DNA of 13,737 nucleotides from Cyclostephanos tholiformis. Its lineage: Eukaryota; Bacillariophyta; Thalassiosirophyceae; Thalassiosirales; Thalassiosiraceae. Below the pieces are notes generated by a model, which was given only the letters and a program-made list of their open reading frames with translations, made no database searches and was not told the origin of the DNA. Both the position numbers and the translations under genes were made by a program. Below are positions 1 through 8,060 of the stretch, in pieces. The stretch is from assembly GCA_036939975.1 (NCBI GenBank), contig JALLPB010000679.1, forward strand, positions 1 through 13,737. Direction: 5' to 3'. Every line of letters starts with the position of its first letter. The stretch's first letter is position 1.

Positions 1-14
1 TGCTCTTCCGATCT
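1..14 (+). other. Illumina adapter remnant at contig end
   Basis: The window opens with TGCTCTTCCGATCT, which is the 3' end of the standard Illumina TruSeq/paired-end adapter. The organism's sequence therefore begins at about base 15. This marks an untrimmed read end and shows that base 1 is an assembly boundary rather than a natural one. Confidence 0.93.
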
Positions 15-69
15 AGAACAACCTTTGTTTGATGTTAATGCATTACGGTTAGCAACGACACTAACATTA

Positions 70-135
70 GCTAAGGGTTAGCTGAGGGTTAGCTGAGGGT
101 TAGCTGAGGGTTAGCTAAGGGTTAGCTAAGGGTTA
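70..135 (+). repeat. Tandem array of six 11-bp units, left arm of an inverted pair
   Basis: Six consecutive copies of GCT(A/G)AGGGTTA occupy this stretch; copies 1, 5 and 6 carry A and copies 2-4 carry G. Unit junctions of the A type create the palindrome TTAGCTAA (also at 67-74, 111-118 and 122-129). The array ends in GGAGTTACCT (135-145), which is matched almost exactly, inverted, at the right-hand array. The units contain GGGTTA but are not the plain TTAGGG telomere repeat, and the strand is wrong for a left-end telomere. An 11-bp period is close to one helical turn. Confidence 0.9.
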
Positions 136-384
136 GGAGTTACCTGGAGATTGGAGTAAAAAAAAACCTCCCCCCCTTGCCCCTTGGCCACCGCTACTGC
201 TGACTTCAATTGCGCATCCTGAAGCCCCCCATCACCCATCACCAGGAGATACTTCCATTAGAGCTAATGTTAGCCTCAGACCACACCAACAATTCACCTC
301 ACTGGCACTGCTTCCCGGTCTAGGCAAGGGCGGGAAATAATTATCGACCATGTAATCCCCCCCCGCCACCACCATGGACCTATT

Positions 385-570
385 TCAGAAGAAAGATGAT
401 GCCGTAAAATGGCAGCGTGACAACGGGATTGTGAGGGTAGACAGGGTGCCACAGGATACTTGATTCCTCCCCACAAACAACTGCGAGAGGAACAAAGATG
501 TCAGCATCATGGGAAATGGATCGGCTAGTTTCAATACAATCAGCATAATATGTTCTTGATGGTGTTCAGG
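385..570 (-). pseudogene. Short protein-like minus frame inside the bracketed segment
   Basis: On the minus strand an open frame of about 62 codons without an obvious start runs to a TAG near 385. It contains a mixed-polarity stretch resembling real protein, including the motif DADIFVPLAVV, followed by a hydrophobic end. The forward frame over 579-800 is also open but looks less like protein. I do not recognise a family. It could be a remnant exon of the same decayed gene as the frame at 998-1638, or chance. Confidence 0.2.
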
Positions 571-997
571 CTCGAATTATGGTAACTGCAAATGATGAAC
601 TTGGATTCTTGGTTACCCCCTCACATATGCCCAATTACACCTCCAACCTGCTCTGCAAGGCCCTCCACCTCCTTATATCTCATCATGGCCCACCAGAAAT
701 TGATCAGTGTCTACTCATTCCCACCTGTAATCACTTCCCCTCTCTTCCCTTAAATCTCTGCTCGTCACTCGGACGTACCTATAATTTGTGGCAAGACTGA
801 AAGACCAATTTGCATTCAGTTTCCATATACTCCTGGGTTGATATGGTGGGCGTTTTCATCCAGAGGAGGGAAAGAAAAATCCATGTTTGTGTCAAAGAGG
901 ATATATATTAGCAGAGGAAGATATTCATTTGATGTAAAGAATAATCAATGCCTACAATCCAGTCCAAAAGGATCCTCGGACATAACAAAAAATCACA

Positions 998-1638
998 CTA
1001 AACCTCCTTCGACTCCTCATTGTGATCGTATTTGACAATCCACCTCTGCATGTTGTCCTCCATCCTTGTAATGACATCCTGTATCACCGTCGCTCCTCGT
1101 CATTACCATGGAGAGACTGCCCCAAGCTGAAATTCATGAGGTAGTAAGCCACATCTTTGCATCAGAAGCGCTTCCTCCCCTCCCTTGGATCGTCGGCACA
1201 ATAGAAGCCATTCACTCTCCTCCCCGCTTTTCTGCCTTCCCACTCAAGTTGATTGTTGGGTCTCATCAACACTGCCCGTTGCATAGCAGGATCCCCTTAC
1301 AGGCCACAAGCACAGTGTTGTCTGTCGCAGCCATCATCGCCAGAGTCATTGTCGTCATCATCATCATCGCCGGAGTTGTCAAGGGCCTCGGCATTGATGG
1401 ACGTGTGGATGGTGGAGAACCCCCATTGGAGGTTGATTTGGGGATGGAATTTCATTAAGGGGCAAGGATGGGGGAGACCTTGGTGGTGAGATGAGGAGGA
1501 ATGTCCACGACAGTGGTGGTGGATCATCGAGTTCGAGCGGTGCCGGACTGGGGTAGGTTCACGGCCTTCCCCCCCGTGGTGCGATGGGCACCGATGACAG
1601 TTCCGATGGCACAGGATGTTAGGGACGATGCATAACAT
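998..1638 (-). pseudogene. Decayed protein-coding frame of unknown family
   Basis: One minus frame reads from about 1638 through an aspartate-rich stretch (around 1330-1375) and a TAA near 1300, then protein-like sequence containing NGFYCADDPREGRKRF, a TGA, and CKDVAYYLMNFSLG. It then meets a further stop near 1090. A shift of frame there continues as VIQDVITRMEDNMQRW and ends at a TAG at 998-1000. Amino-acid composition stays protein-like across the breaks, which suggests one ancestral gene with at least two in-frame stops and one frame change. No family was recognised. The gene lies between the inverted arrays, so it may once have belonged to the element. Confidence 0.4.
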
Positions 1639-1815
1639 TGGGGGGGGAGTCCACTCATGGCGAAAGCAAGATTGATGGGCGGAAGTAGGAGGATGGGATT
1701 TGGGATTTGTCCAGGGTTTTTATGATTTTTTTGTCCCCAGCTTCCAGCTCCTGCTTGCTCCCTCCCTCAGCCTGAAAAAAGGAACTGATACACATCTACG
1801 AGTCTTTCTATAGCA

Positions 1816-1857
1816 GGTAATTCCTAACCCTTAGCTAACCCTTAGCTAACCCTTAGT
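1816..1857 (-). repeat. Three-unit inverted copy of the 11-bp array, right arm
   Basis: Three units read TAACCCTTAGC or TAACCCTTAGT at 1825-1857 and are preceded by AGGTAATTCC at 1816-1825. The block 1816-1830 is the reverse complement of 131-145 with one mismatch in 15. The array is therefore inverted relative to 70-145, and the two arms face each other across about 1.67 kb. A degenerate further unit (TAGCTCAGG) follows to 1866. Confidence 0.88.
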
Positions 1858-1866
1858 TAGCTCAGG

Positions 1867-2585
1867 CAACAATTGTTAAATCAGTGTGGTACAGGTAGCT
1901 TCCCATTTACGAGAGACTTTCTTTTTTATTTTTACTGACGGGTAGCGTAAAATTTTTACCTCTCTCATCTACCTAATACAACAACCAAATAAATCTTCTT
2001 GAACCTGTCACGGCAAAATACTAGAAAACATATTATTTGCGTCTTGTTGCAGTTGTTGGTATTATTTTACATAGATTAATTATTTCTTCGCACTTGTAGT
2101 TGGTGAGTATATTAGAGATGATATTATTAGGTCGCCGCAAGTCTGAATGTGGCGTCGTCTGCGTACCGCACCAACCTTGGCTGCTGAAGGGGATTTCACA
2201 ATATTTTTTTATCCAGCCGTGACTGTTTGGGATCTTGGTGGCATTGCGAAAAACCCATCGTCCGTTGGCCGTGGCAGCAAACGGATTTTGTTTTTGTGCC
2301 ATATATTATGTAAATTATATTGGTCTCCTTCCTACGATGCCGGAGAAGTGTAAGACACGCGCGCCGCTTGCCCCCTTGGTACATCCATACACGGGGCGGC
2401 GGGGCACCGAAACGATGACTACCTGAACGGACCTCGTGCGATATACCTAGCACGCTACGCATCGTTCATTGAAAAATGATTAACATGTTGGATGCGTTAT
2501 TATTATTATTCTGATGGGTCGATGCACTGACAAATCTTAGTGCATTCTACTTTCCGTGCAGGAAATTATTCTTCGGTTAGATTTT
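1867..2585. other. A+T-rich spacer and 5' leader upstream of the HA-domain gene
   Basis: No convincing gene. Several short frames exist on both strands between 2033 and 2462, but they overlap each other, lack support and are probably chance. A (TTA)n-type run lies near 2497-2511. A good 3' splice-site look-alike, TTTCCGTGCAG, ends at 2561, so a 5' leader or short upstream exon of the HA-domain gene may end here. I could not identify its donor. Confidence 0.5.
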
Positions 2586-4147
2586 ATGTCCGATTTCACG
2601 GGTGTCCGGAGTACATCTGGGGAGGGCCGTAATGAAGGATCTAAATTAACAATGCATGCCCCCCCGACGGACATCGAAGAAAACAAAGGTTCTGCTCCCC
2701 CTTTTGTTTTTTCGGAACATGTGAACAACACTGACTTGGAAGATCGAATCAAAGATGCAATCAATCGTACCCATTCGCTGACTGGGATGACTCCGGGTGC
2801 GACTGCCGCTTCCATTGTTCAGCAATCGGAAAGTCTGTTTCGGCATTCGAACGGTGCGAATAGCTCGGTCCAACCTACGGGAGATTCTGCCGAACCATAT
2901 CTACGACCAGTGGCCCCCTCCTCGATGGATTCCACCTCCGCCACCGCACGTCAAGTTTCGGGGAAAGAGGCTGGCCTGCAATCGCTGTTCAACTTTTTGA
3001 CCCCGAGTGACATGGCTCTTCCTCTCAATGATCCAAGCGCCTTGTTGCCAACTCCCTTCGCTCCCGGTCAGAGTGCATTTACACTGCAGCAGCAACGGGG
3101 CCATGAGTCGCCACCGAAGAAGCCCAACGTCGTCACCAGTACAATTCCCGCTTCATCGCTACCCGCAGCCGCCGCCGCTCTGCACCTCCCCCAATACATG
3201 ATGCAGTTGCAGCCACAGATCGCACAGCATGCGCTGCTCCAACAGCTTTTGTCGGCATATTCCGGGGGGGGGCAGCCTGTCCCCCCCGCGACGGCAGCGG
3301 GTGCAGGTCCAACATCAGCAGCCCTCCCGGTGAACCCTACGGATCTCAATTTTTTGATGGCGGGCGGATATCACGCACCGCGCAATCCAGGGTTAGGATT
3401 GATCCCCGCGACAGTGAATCCGGGAATGGTGGGATTACTACCAGGACTTGTACCATATGCGAATATGGGAGGTTTCATGTGGAATCCATCGACCATGACG
3501 CCTGGGGCCGCTTCTTATGCAATGGCATCGATGCCGCAGCAGGTGGCCTCGATGCAGGAACAAATCAATGCGAACAGTTCAAACGCGATGGCTTCGTCTC
3601 ACGTCGGGAGTGCATCGTCACGTCTGGGACCGACCAGTGAGCCCCAAATAAAATCTCGAGAGGCTCGATGGCTCATACGCTACAACGAATTGTTGAATGT
3701 AAGTAATCGCGTGCTATTCTCACCGTTCAATTGACGGATGTCGATGAATATAACGTCTGATTTCTGACCAATTTCTCGAAACAGTTTCGCGCGGAGCACG
3801 GCCATTGCCGCGTCCCACACGGCTATACTACCAATCGAAAATTGTCGTGGTGGGTCATGAACCAACGCGCTCAATGGTCACACCGAAATCAGGGCAGAAA
3901 GTGTTGGTTGACGGATGAACGAATCCAGATGTTGAATGATATTGGATTCATATGGACCCCACATTTGAAGAAAAAGGGTGAGGCAAAGGATGACGACGAC
4001 AAGAGTCACCCTGAGCATCCTGGATCGCCGTTATCTGTTCATGGAGATGGAGAGGACGGGGGAAAGGAACTAGAAATGGATAGTGAGGACGAGGATGTTG
4101 CTGTGAAGAAGAACAAGATGAGAAAGTATAATATCGAGAAGAACTGA
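2586..4147 (+). CDS. Helicase-associated (HA) domain protein, two exons
   Basis: Exon 1 is 2586-3698 and exon 2 is 3785-4147, giving 491 residues. The 86-nt phase-0 intron starts GTAAGT and ends ACAG, and splicing restores an unbroken HA domain. The frame is open upstream to a GTG at 2556, but the first ATG is 2586. An acceptor-like site ends at 2561, so an upstream exon is possible. Residues 1-355 are low complexity, rich in Ala, Pro, Gln, Ser and Met, with a QLQPQIAQHALLQQL segment, and are probably disordered. Residues 361-428 form the HA domain: RWLIRYNELLNF, then GHCRVP, LSWWV, QRAQW and a closing GFIW. The C-terminus is acidic (EDGGKELEMDSEDED) and then basic. HA domains are predicted small helical, probably nucleic-acid-binding modules, expanded in diatoms; no helicase motifs are present here. 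A nuclear DNA- or RNA-binding role is inferred. Confidence 0.85.
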
Positions 4148-4386
4148 AACATGTATAAATTTTGATAGCCAGGCAATATGTGGAGTGGTATTATTTTACA
4201 CCAGTAGTGGTAGTGCACAAACTGATCTTTTAATTGCAACAAGAGCGGGTGGACTCTTTTCTCTTGACATGTCAAGTAACACATGAAGTGATCACGGTAC
4301 CTGGTCTGAACATGTTAGGTCTTCATTCAATGACGAAGGTCAGATTACCATTGAACCATCAACCGGTAGCTGTGTTGCTGCTCATC
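4148..4386. other. Convergent 3' spacer
   Basis: This 239-bp stretch separates the ends of two convergent genes. It is moderately A+T-rich, and I see no gene, RNA or repeat in it. It should hold both polyadenylation regions. Confidence 0.5.
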
Positions 4387-4802
4387 CTAATGGGCGATGC
4401 ATCCCCCGAGAATGTACATTGCTTCGGCCTCGTCGATCAAACTCCTCTTAGATGAGCGCAGGTGAGATGATCCAGCGGACCCCTCGTCATCGGATGACTT
4501 GAATGGTACCTCATCACTATTGTCATCCGATTCCTCGTATGCGTTACCGTCGTCATCAGACGAACGCTTCTTACAGGCAAACAGGTATGATGATTTCTTG
4601 ACAGCGTTCATCATTAACTCTTGGGTGATTTCTTTTTCCTGAAATGCTTGTCTGAGATCTGCTGCGAGTTCTCTAGAGTTGGAATCATGTTTGATGAACT
4701 TGATTGGAAGATTCTTTTCGTGATATTCCGACCAAAGCGCAATCTCTGTTACTTTGTCCAAATCTCTTCTTTAAACCATGGTCTGAGTACTTTTCTCAAC
4801 AT
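4387..4802 (-). CDS. Small acidic/serine-rich hypothetical protein, frame broken near 4750
   Basis: The first ATG is 4802-4800 (MLRKVLRPWFKEEIWTK, then TAA at 4751-4749). A second frame, open from about 4767, contains VTEIALWSEYHEKNLPIKF and ends with TAG at 4387-4389. Adding one base or removing two near 4750 joins IWTK directly to VTEIALW, giving a product of about 137 residues. The N-terminal half is charged and helical. The C-terminal half (SSDDDGNAYEESDDNSDE, then SSDDEGSAGSS) is acidic and serine-rich, like casein-kinase-type phosphorylation tracts. Known family: none recognised. The break could be a base-calling indel, an unrecognised intron or a real lesion, and the start is uncertain because an upstream exon is possible. 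The gene converges on the HA-domain gene. Confidence 0.4.
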
Positions 4803-5024
4803 GCATTTGATGATCAACGATCCTTTTTAGGCAGTTCAAGGATTTAATGCTTGATGCCCGTCGTACTTGACCCTAGTGATAGTCTACGATGGCATTTTTT
4901 TATAATAACTAGAGGAAATTGTGTATCAGCTAACGCTGCGAAAAGCCTAGACTATTAGAAGGTAGTAACGGGAAACCGGTCGATCGGTCGTAACGGCAAC
5001 CTGAGTGAGGAGCAATTTTCCAAA
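4803..5024. other. Spacer between two minus-strand genes
   Basis: The spacer lies upstream of the small acidic protein and downstream of the membrane protein. It is A+T-rich, with a short overlapping direct repeat GGTCGATCGGTCG near 4979-4991. No gene is visible. Confidence 0.45.
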
Positions 5025-6390
5025 TTAAGCGACGTTTAACAAGTTATAATCATCTGACTCTCTCTTTGTGCCAGTAACCACATTTTGCATTTTCATGCTC
5101 GCTAAATTTTGCATGAAATGAAGCATATATTCTATTGGTGTATCAGGGTGAGATCGAATGAAGGGTTTGCATGAGAAGTCAAATATCAACACCAAGCACC
5201 CCAAGGATACGACGAACACAAGGTAAAGGGAAGTCAATGGTGATAATAGCATGGCACCCAGAGCCGTGATGCCAACTGAAACCGGGGCAACTAATACAGC
5301 AGAATATCTTCGTGCCATTGTGCAACGTAGCCCAAAACCAATCCCCATCAACTTCAATAATTCCACTCACGGAAAGAGGGAGGGGCATTCCCGCGAGGAA
5401 CACTTTCATCGACGTCAAGCCAAGTCCTCTGATCGAGGTTACTGTTGCTTTTTCAATGAGAAGAACTCGCCAAACGGGAACTAGTTCAGCATAGTCGTGA
5501 AGCTTGCCATCCCGGAGCGAGATCTTGAAGTTGAACCCAGGATGAGCGATCTCGACCATGCCAATCATCTCCTGGATCTTACGAAAACCGCATCGGTCAA
5601 ATTTAAGCAGCCGATTTTGTGCCAATAGTTCCAACATCTCGTCAGTGTGACCAACAGCAGAAAGCAACTCTTCCAATCCGGAGGAGACAGTGGGCTCGGA
5701 CTTACGCTCGGCCTGTGGACGTCTCGATCCTATTTCTGTCACATGACACACGAGATCATTCTTAGCGCTCTCAATGGATGGGCGTGAATCGATAAATTCC
5801 AGAGTGCGTTGTAACATTGGAGATATTTCTAGCAGGAACATCAAGGGGGTGAATGTTATGGAAGCCGCGTTTTGCAGTCCAATGCCCGTCCTCAAAAACG
5901 TCATGATCTTGCGATTAGAAAATGACTTATCAACGAAGCGAGCGAAGTCCTCGACGCTTAGATTTCGAAGAGCTCCCATCACGGCACAATGCCCGGACAG
6001 GGAAAATCTCAAATAGACTGTGCCGGTGATATGAATAATGCCCAGCAGCGTGACAAGGCCCGAAAGAGTGCCGACGGACTGTCCCATCAGCCGGATATCG
6101 CCTTCGCTGAAATCCGACAGAGGACGAGTATCCGACTCGTCGGCATCAATTGTAATGCAAACATCGTAGCCGCGTTCGTCCTGCCCGTTCATAACGAATG
6201 ATCGAGTGAATGCCGTAGACATGACATGACCATCACGAAGATGAAGCTCGATATTCGTAAAGATCTCTCGGGCCGATTCGAGACGTTTGTTACACTCGCG
6301 AAGCCTCTCGTTTTCATCCTCGACTTTACACAAAAGGTGATCGCGGAAGATGTCCGCCGCTGGATGCAATTGATATCGATCCTTCGCCAT
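5025..6390 (-). CDS. Hypothetical multi-pass membrane protein with a frame break near 5370
   Basis: The start is ATG at 6390-6388 in a good context (AACCATGGCG). The first frame is good for 340 codons, to about 5371, then degenerates. The second frame is good from about 5362 to the TAA at 5025-5027, and the two together give about 450 residues. Residues 20-55 are charged and helical, possibly a short coiled coil. Hydrophobic segments lie at about 105-130 and 168-190, and two strong ones follow the break (AVLVAPVSVGITALGAMLL and SLYLVFVVSLGCLVLIF), so four membrane passes are plausible. The loop at 195-330 is soluble and mixed. No family was recognised. The break coincides with GTGAGT at 5370-5365. 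Removing the 19-mer at 5370-5352, which starts GT and ends AG, restores the frame exactly, but a sequencing indel is simpler. The gene shares a divergent spacer with the lumen-protein gene. Confidence 0.65.
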
Positions 6391-6971
6391 GGTTTTTTAT
6401 GGTGGGCCTCTGCACATTGCGTGAGAGATGATGGGGTCGAGATCGAGTGATATATTTTGACATGTTTTAGTTGTAACAGATGCACTGACGATGATGAAGC
6501 GGTAGTCATTTTCCATCAAGGATTATGGCAATGGGTTTAACAAACGCTCACTCCTTTACTCATACTTCACGATGCCCCTTAGCATTTCAATCCGTATTCT
6601 CATCGCCATCGCAAGCTGGCAACCTCGTCGTTGATTTTCACCATGCGTAATAATTAATACTTAAGTATCTTGCTTCTACGTATGGTGAAAGAACGTCATT
6701 TTGGCGGGAGTATTATTCGTCGTTCACTTTCGGCGGGAACAGACATCGTACTGATGACTTCCACAAAAAAATTCCACCCAACTGAACTTTGTCAGTGTCC
6801 TACCTCGCTCCGCCCTCGCCCCGCCCCGCCGTCCCTGCGCTGCCTCCTTTCCTCCCCTCTCCTCCCTCACCTCATTGGATCGAATCGAAGCGAACGACGG
6901 AATACGTTAGGATAATCACAGCTTACCCAAGTCTTTCCCACGTCCGCGCAACGCAACACACAACGATCGAG
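6391..6971. promoter_or_regulatory. Divergent promoter region of the membrane and lumen protein genes
   Basis: This 581-bp stretch separates two outward-facing starts. It contains a perfect 12-bp palindrome ATACTTAAGTAT (6657-6668), two E2F-like motifs (separate entry), an ATTGG (inverted CCAAT) at 6874-6878, and a long pyrimidine-rich leader at about 6795-6870 just upstream of the plus-strand gene. The frame at 6789-6971 is open but has no ATG before 6972, so I read it as 5' leader. No RNA gene is visible. Confidence 0.5.
6699..6739 (+). promoter_or_regulatory. Pair of E2F/DP-like sites
   Basis: TTTTGGCGGGA (6699-6709) and TTTCGGCGGGAA (6728-6739) lie 29 bp apart in the same orientation. 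The classical E2F/DP site reads TTTGGCGGGAA, so the first matches its first ten bases and the second differs by one central base. E2F-type factors exist in most algae. Placement in a divergent promoter would allow cell-cycle-phased expression of both neighbours; that is inference. Confidence 0.4.
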
Positions 6972-7982
6972 ATGCACGCCACGACCCTTCACCTGCTTCC
7001 GCTGCTCCTGGCCACCTCGCGGATGGAGCCCATCCGCGGATTTCGTGGATTCGCCCCCCCCTCCGCCGGCGTCGTCGCCTTCGTAAATACCTCCTCCGAA
7101 CGAGGGGGCGCGTCAGCGGGAGCAATTAATCCCGACGACGACGATTGCGACGACGACGTCGGCGGCGGCGACATGAGGACGAAGACGACGACGATGACGA
7201 CGACGAGGAGGAGGTCCTTCCTGTCGATGGCGGCGGGCTACGGTACCGCAGTAGCCTCGAAGACCGTTCGTGGCGTCGGCGCATTGCCGTTCTTCGGGGA
7301 CGCGAGGAACGACAGGCGACAGCTCGAGCTATGCCTCGCGACGGTATTGCGCACCGAGTACTGGGCCACGAACGTGGCACGTTCCCTGAGGACGAGGCTT
7401 TTGCTGCCATCCCGAACCGCCCCCTCCTCCCCCATCGACGATCCAAGGTCGGCAACGACGATCGTCGAATCGGACAATCAGAGGAGACAACCGTACCTGG
7501 AGGCGCGACTCGGGGCGAAGGCGCTGCTTACGCAAAAGATTGGCGGTGGCGCGAACGCGAGGGTCATCGCGCTCGGGGGATATCAGCTACGAGGATGCCT
7601 GGACGATGTCGCGTACTGGTGCGCGACGGAGGGGCGCGGGACCGATCGACGACGCACGTGTTCGAATGAGCTAGCGGCGGCGTCGGAGGAACTCGTGGAA
7701 TCTCTCGCGTCCGTGGTCGAATTCGACGGACTCGAAACGACGATCGATCCGAGTCCTCGATCGTCGCTGATGCTCGGGATGTACACCGACGAGAAGGCGA
7801 CGTTCGTTTACAGGACGCTCGTTGAGCGGGTGGTACCGTCGTGCGAGCGCGTGCTGGGAGTGTTCGGGAACGAAAGGAGGAGGACCATCGAGGGATATGT
7901 CATTAGGGATTACCCTAACGAGGTCCCCACCGAGGTTCTCGAGATATTGTACGGCGAACAACAAAACGAAGGTGGGCAATAG
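6972..7982 (+). CDS. Putative thylakoid-lumen protein of unknown function (Tat-type signal)
   Basis: 336 residues from the first in-frame ATG (6972) to TAG. The N-terminus has a hydrophobic stretch (HLLPLLLA, residues 7-14) and RGFAPPS at 25-31, resembling the signal-peptide/transit boundary of complex plastids, where cleavage precedes a Phe. After an Asp-rich linker (54-63) comes TRRRSFLSMAAG (about 78-89) and a mildly hydrophobic stretch ending near ALP at 104-106, which is the pattern of a twin-arginine thylakoid signal. The mature part, about 230 residues, is probably mostly helical (ELCLATVLRTEYWATN; CSNELAAASEELVESLASVV; YRTLVERVVPSCERVL). No enzyme motif or named family was recognised; an extrinsic photosystem-type helical protein is possible but unsupported. 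It is G+C- and CpG-rich, with GAC repeats at 7134-7206. The stop lies 78 bp from the convergent carrier gene. Confidence 0.72.
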   Translation: MHATTLHLLPLLLATSRMEPIRGFRGFAPPSAGVVAFVNTSSERGGASAGAINPDDDDCDDDVGGGDMRTKTTTMTTTRRRSFLSMAAGYGTAVASKTVRGVGALPFFGDARNDRRQLELCLATVLRTEYWATNVARSLRTRLLLPSRTAPSSPIDDPRSATTIVESDNQRRQPYLEARLGAKALLTQKIGGGANARVIALGGYQLRGCLDDVAYWCATEGRGTDRRRTCSNELAAASEELVESLASVVEFDGLETTIDPSPRSSLMLGMYTDEKATFVYRTLVERVVPSCERVLGVFGNERRRTIEGYVIRDYPNEVPTEVLEILYGEQQNEGGQ

Positions 7983-8060
7983 AGATGGCGGATAAACCTT
8001 ACTAAATTTTTTATAGTACAACAATATACAGTGCTCTACAGATTTTTCCGTGATCCCTCC

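Larger units (their letters stand above)
70..1866. mobile_element. Possible degraded mobile element bounded by inverted 11-bp arrays
   Basis: Seen: two short arrays of the same 11-bp unit in inverted orientation, an additional 12-bp inverted pair on the left side (61-72 with 262-273), and an interior with traces of a broken coding frame on the minus strand. Known: subterminal arrays of short repeats act as transposase binding sites in several DNA-transposon superfamilies. Inferred: the segment may be a degenerate DNA element or a non-autonomous derivative. No target-site duplication could be identified, partly because the left flank is cut by the contig end, and no transposase motif was recognised. 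A subtelomeric or structural repeat is an alternative. Confidence 0.4.

Noticed and set aside
70..135. Telomere repeat at the contig end
   Set aside because: The unit is 11 bp, GCTRAGGGTTA, not TTAGGG. A left-end telomere would read CCCTAA on this strand, and the matching inverted array lies internally.
1108..1638. Overlapping plus-strand open frames in the 1.1-1.6 kb segment
   Set aside because: The composition (long Ile/Val and Ser runs) is the antisense of aspartate codons on the minus strand, where the protein-like signal lies.
2033..2462. Small ORFs on both strands upstream of the HA-domain gene
   Set aside because: They overlap each other, none has a recognisable domain or splice structure, and the segment is A+T-rich spacer.
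4740..4767. Programmed frameshifting as in Euplotes
   Set aside because: The breaks here need different shifts (-1 or +2 at 4750, +1 at 5365 and 8575) with no shared slippery codon, and standard stops are used.
6789..6971. N-terminal extension of the lumen protein (about 61 extra residues)
   Set aside because: It begins at TTG, is Pro/Ser/Leu biased from pyrimidine-rich leader, and would bury the hydrophobic signal that the ATG at 6972 exposes.
7126..7669. Arg/Asp-rich ORFs overlapping the lumen gene on both strands
   Set aside because: They are out-of-frame readings of GAC/CGA repeats within a well-supported gene.
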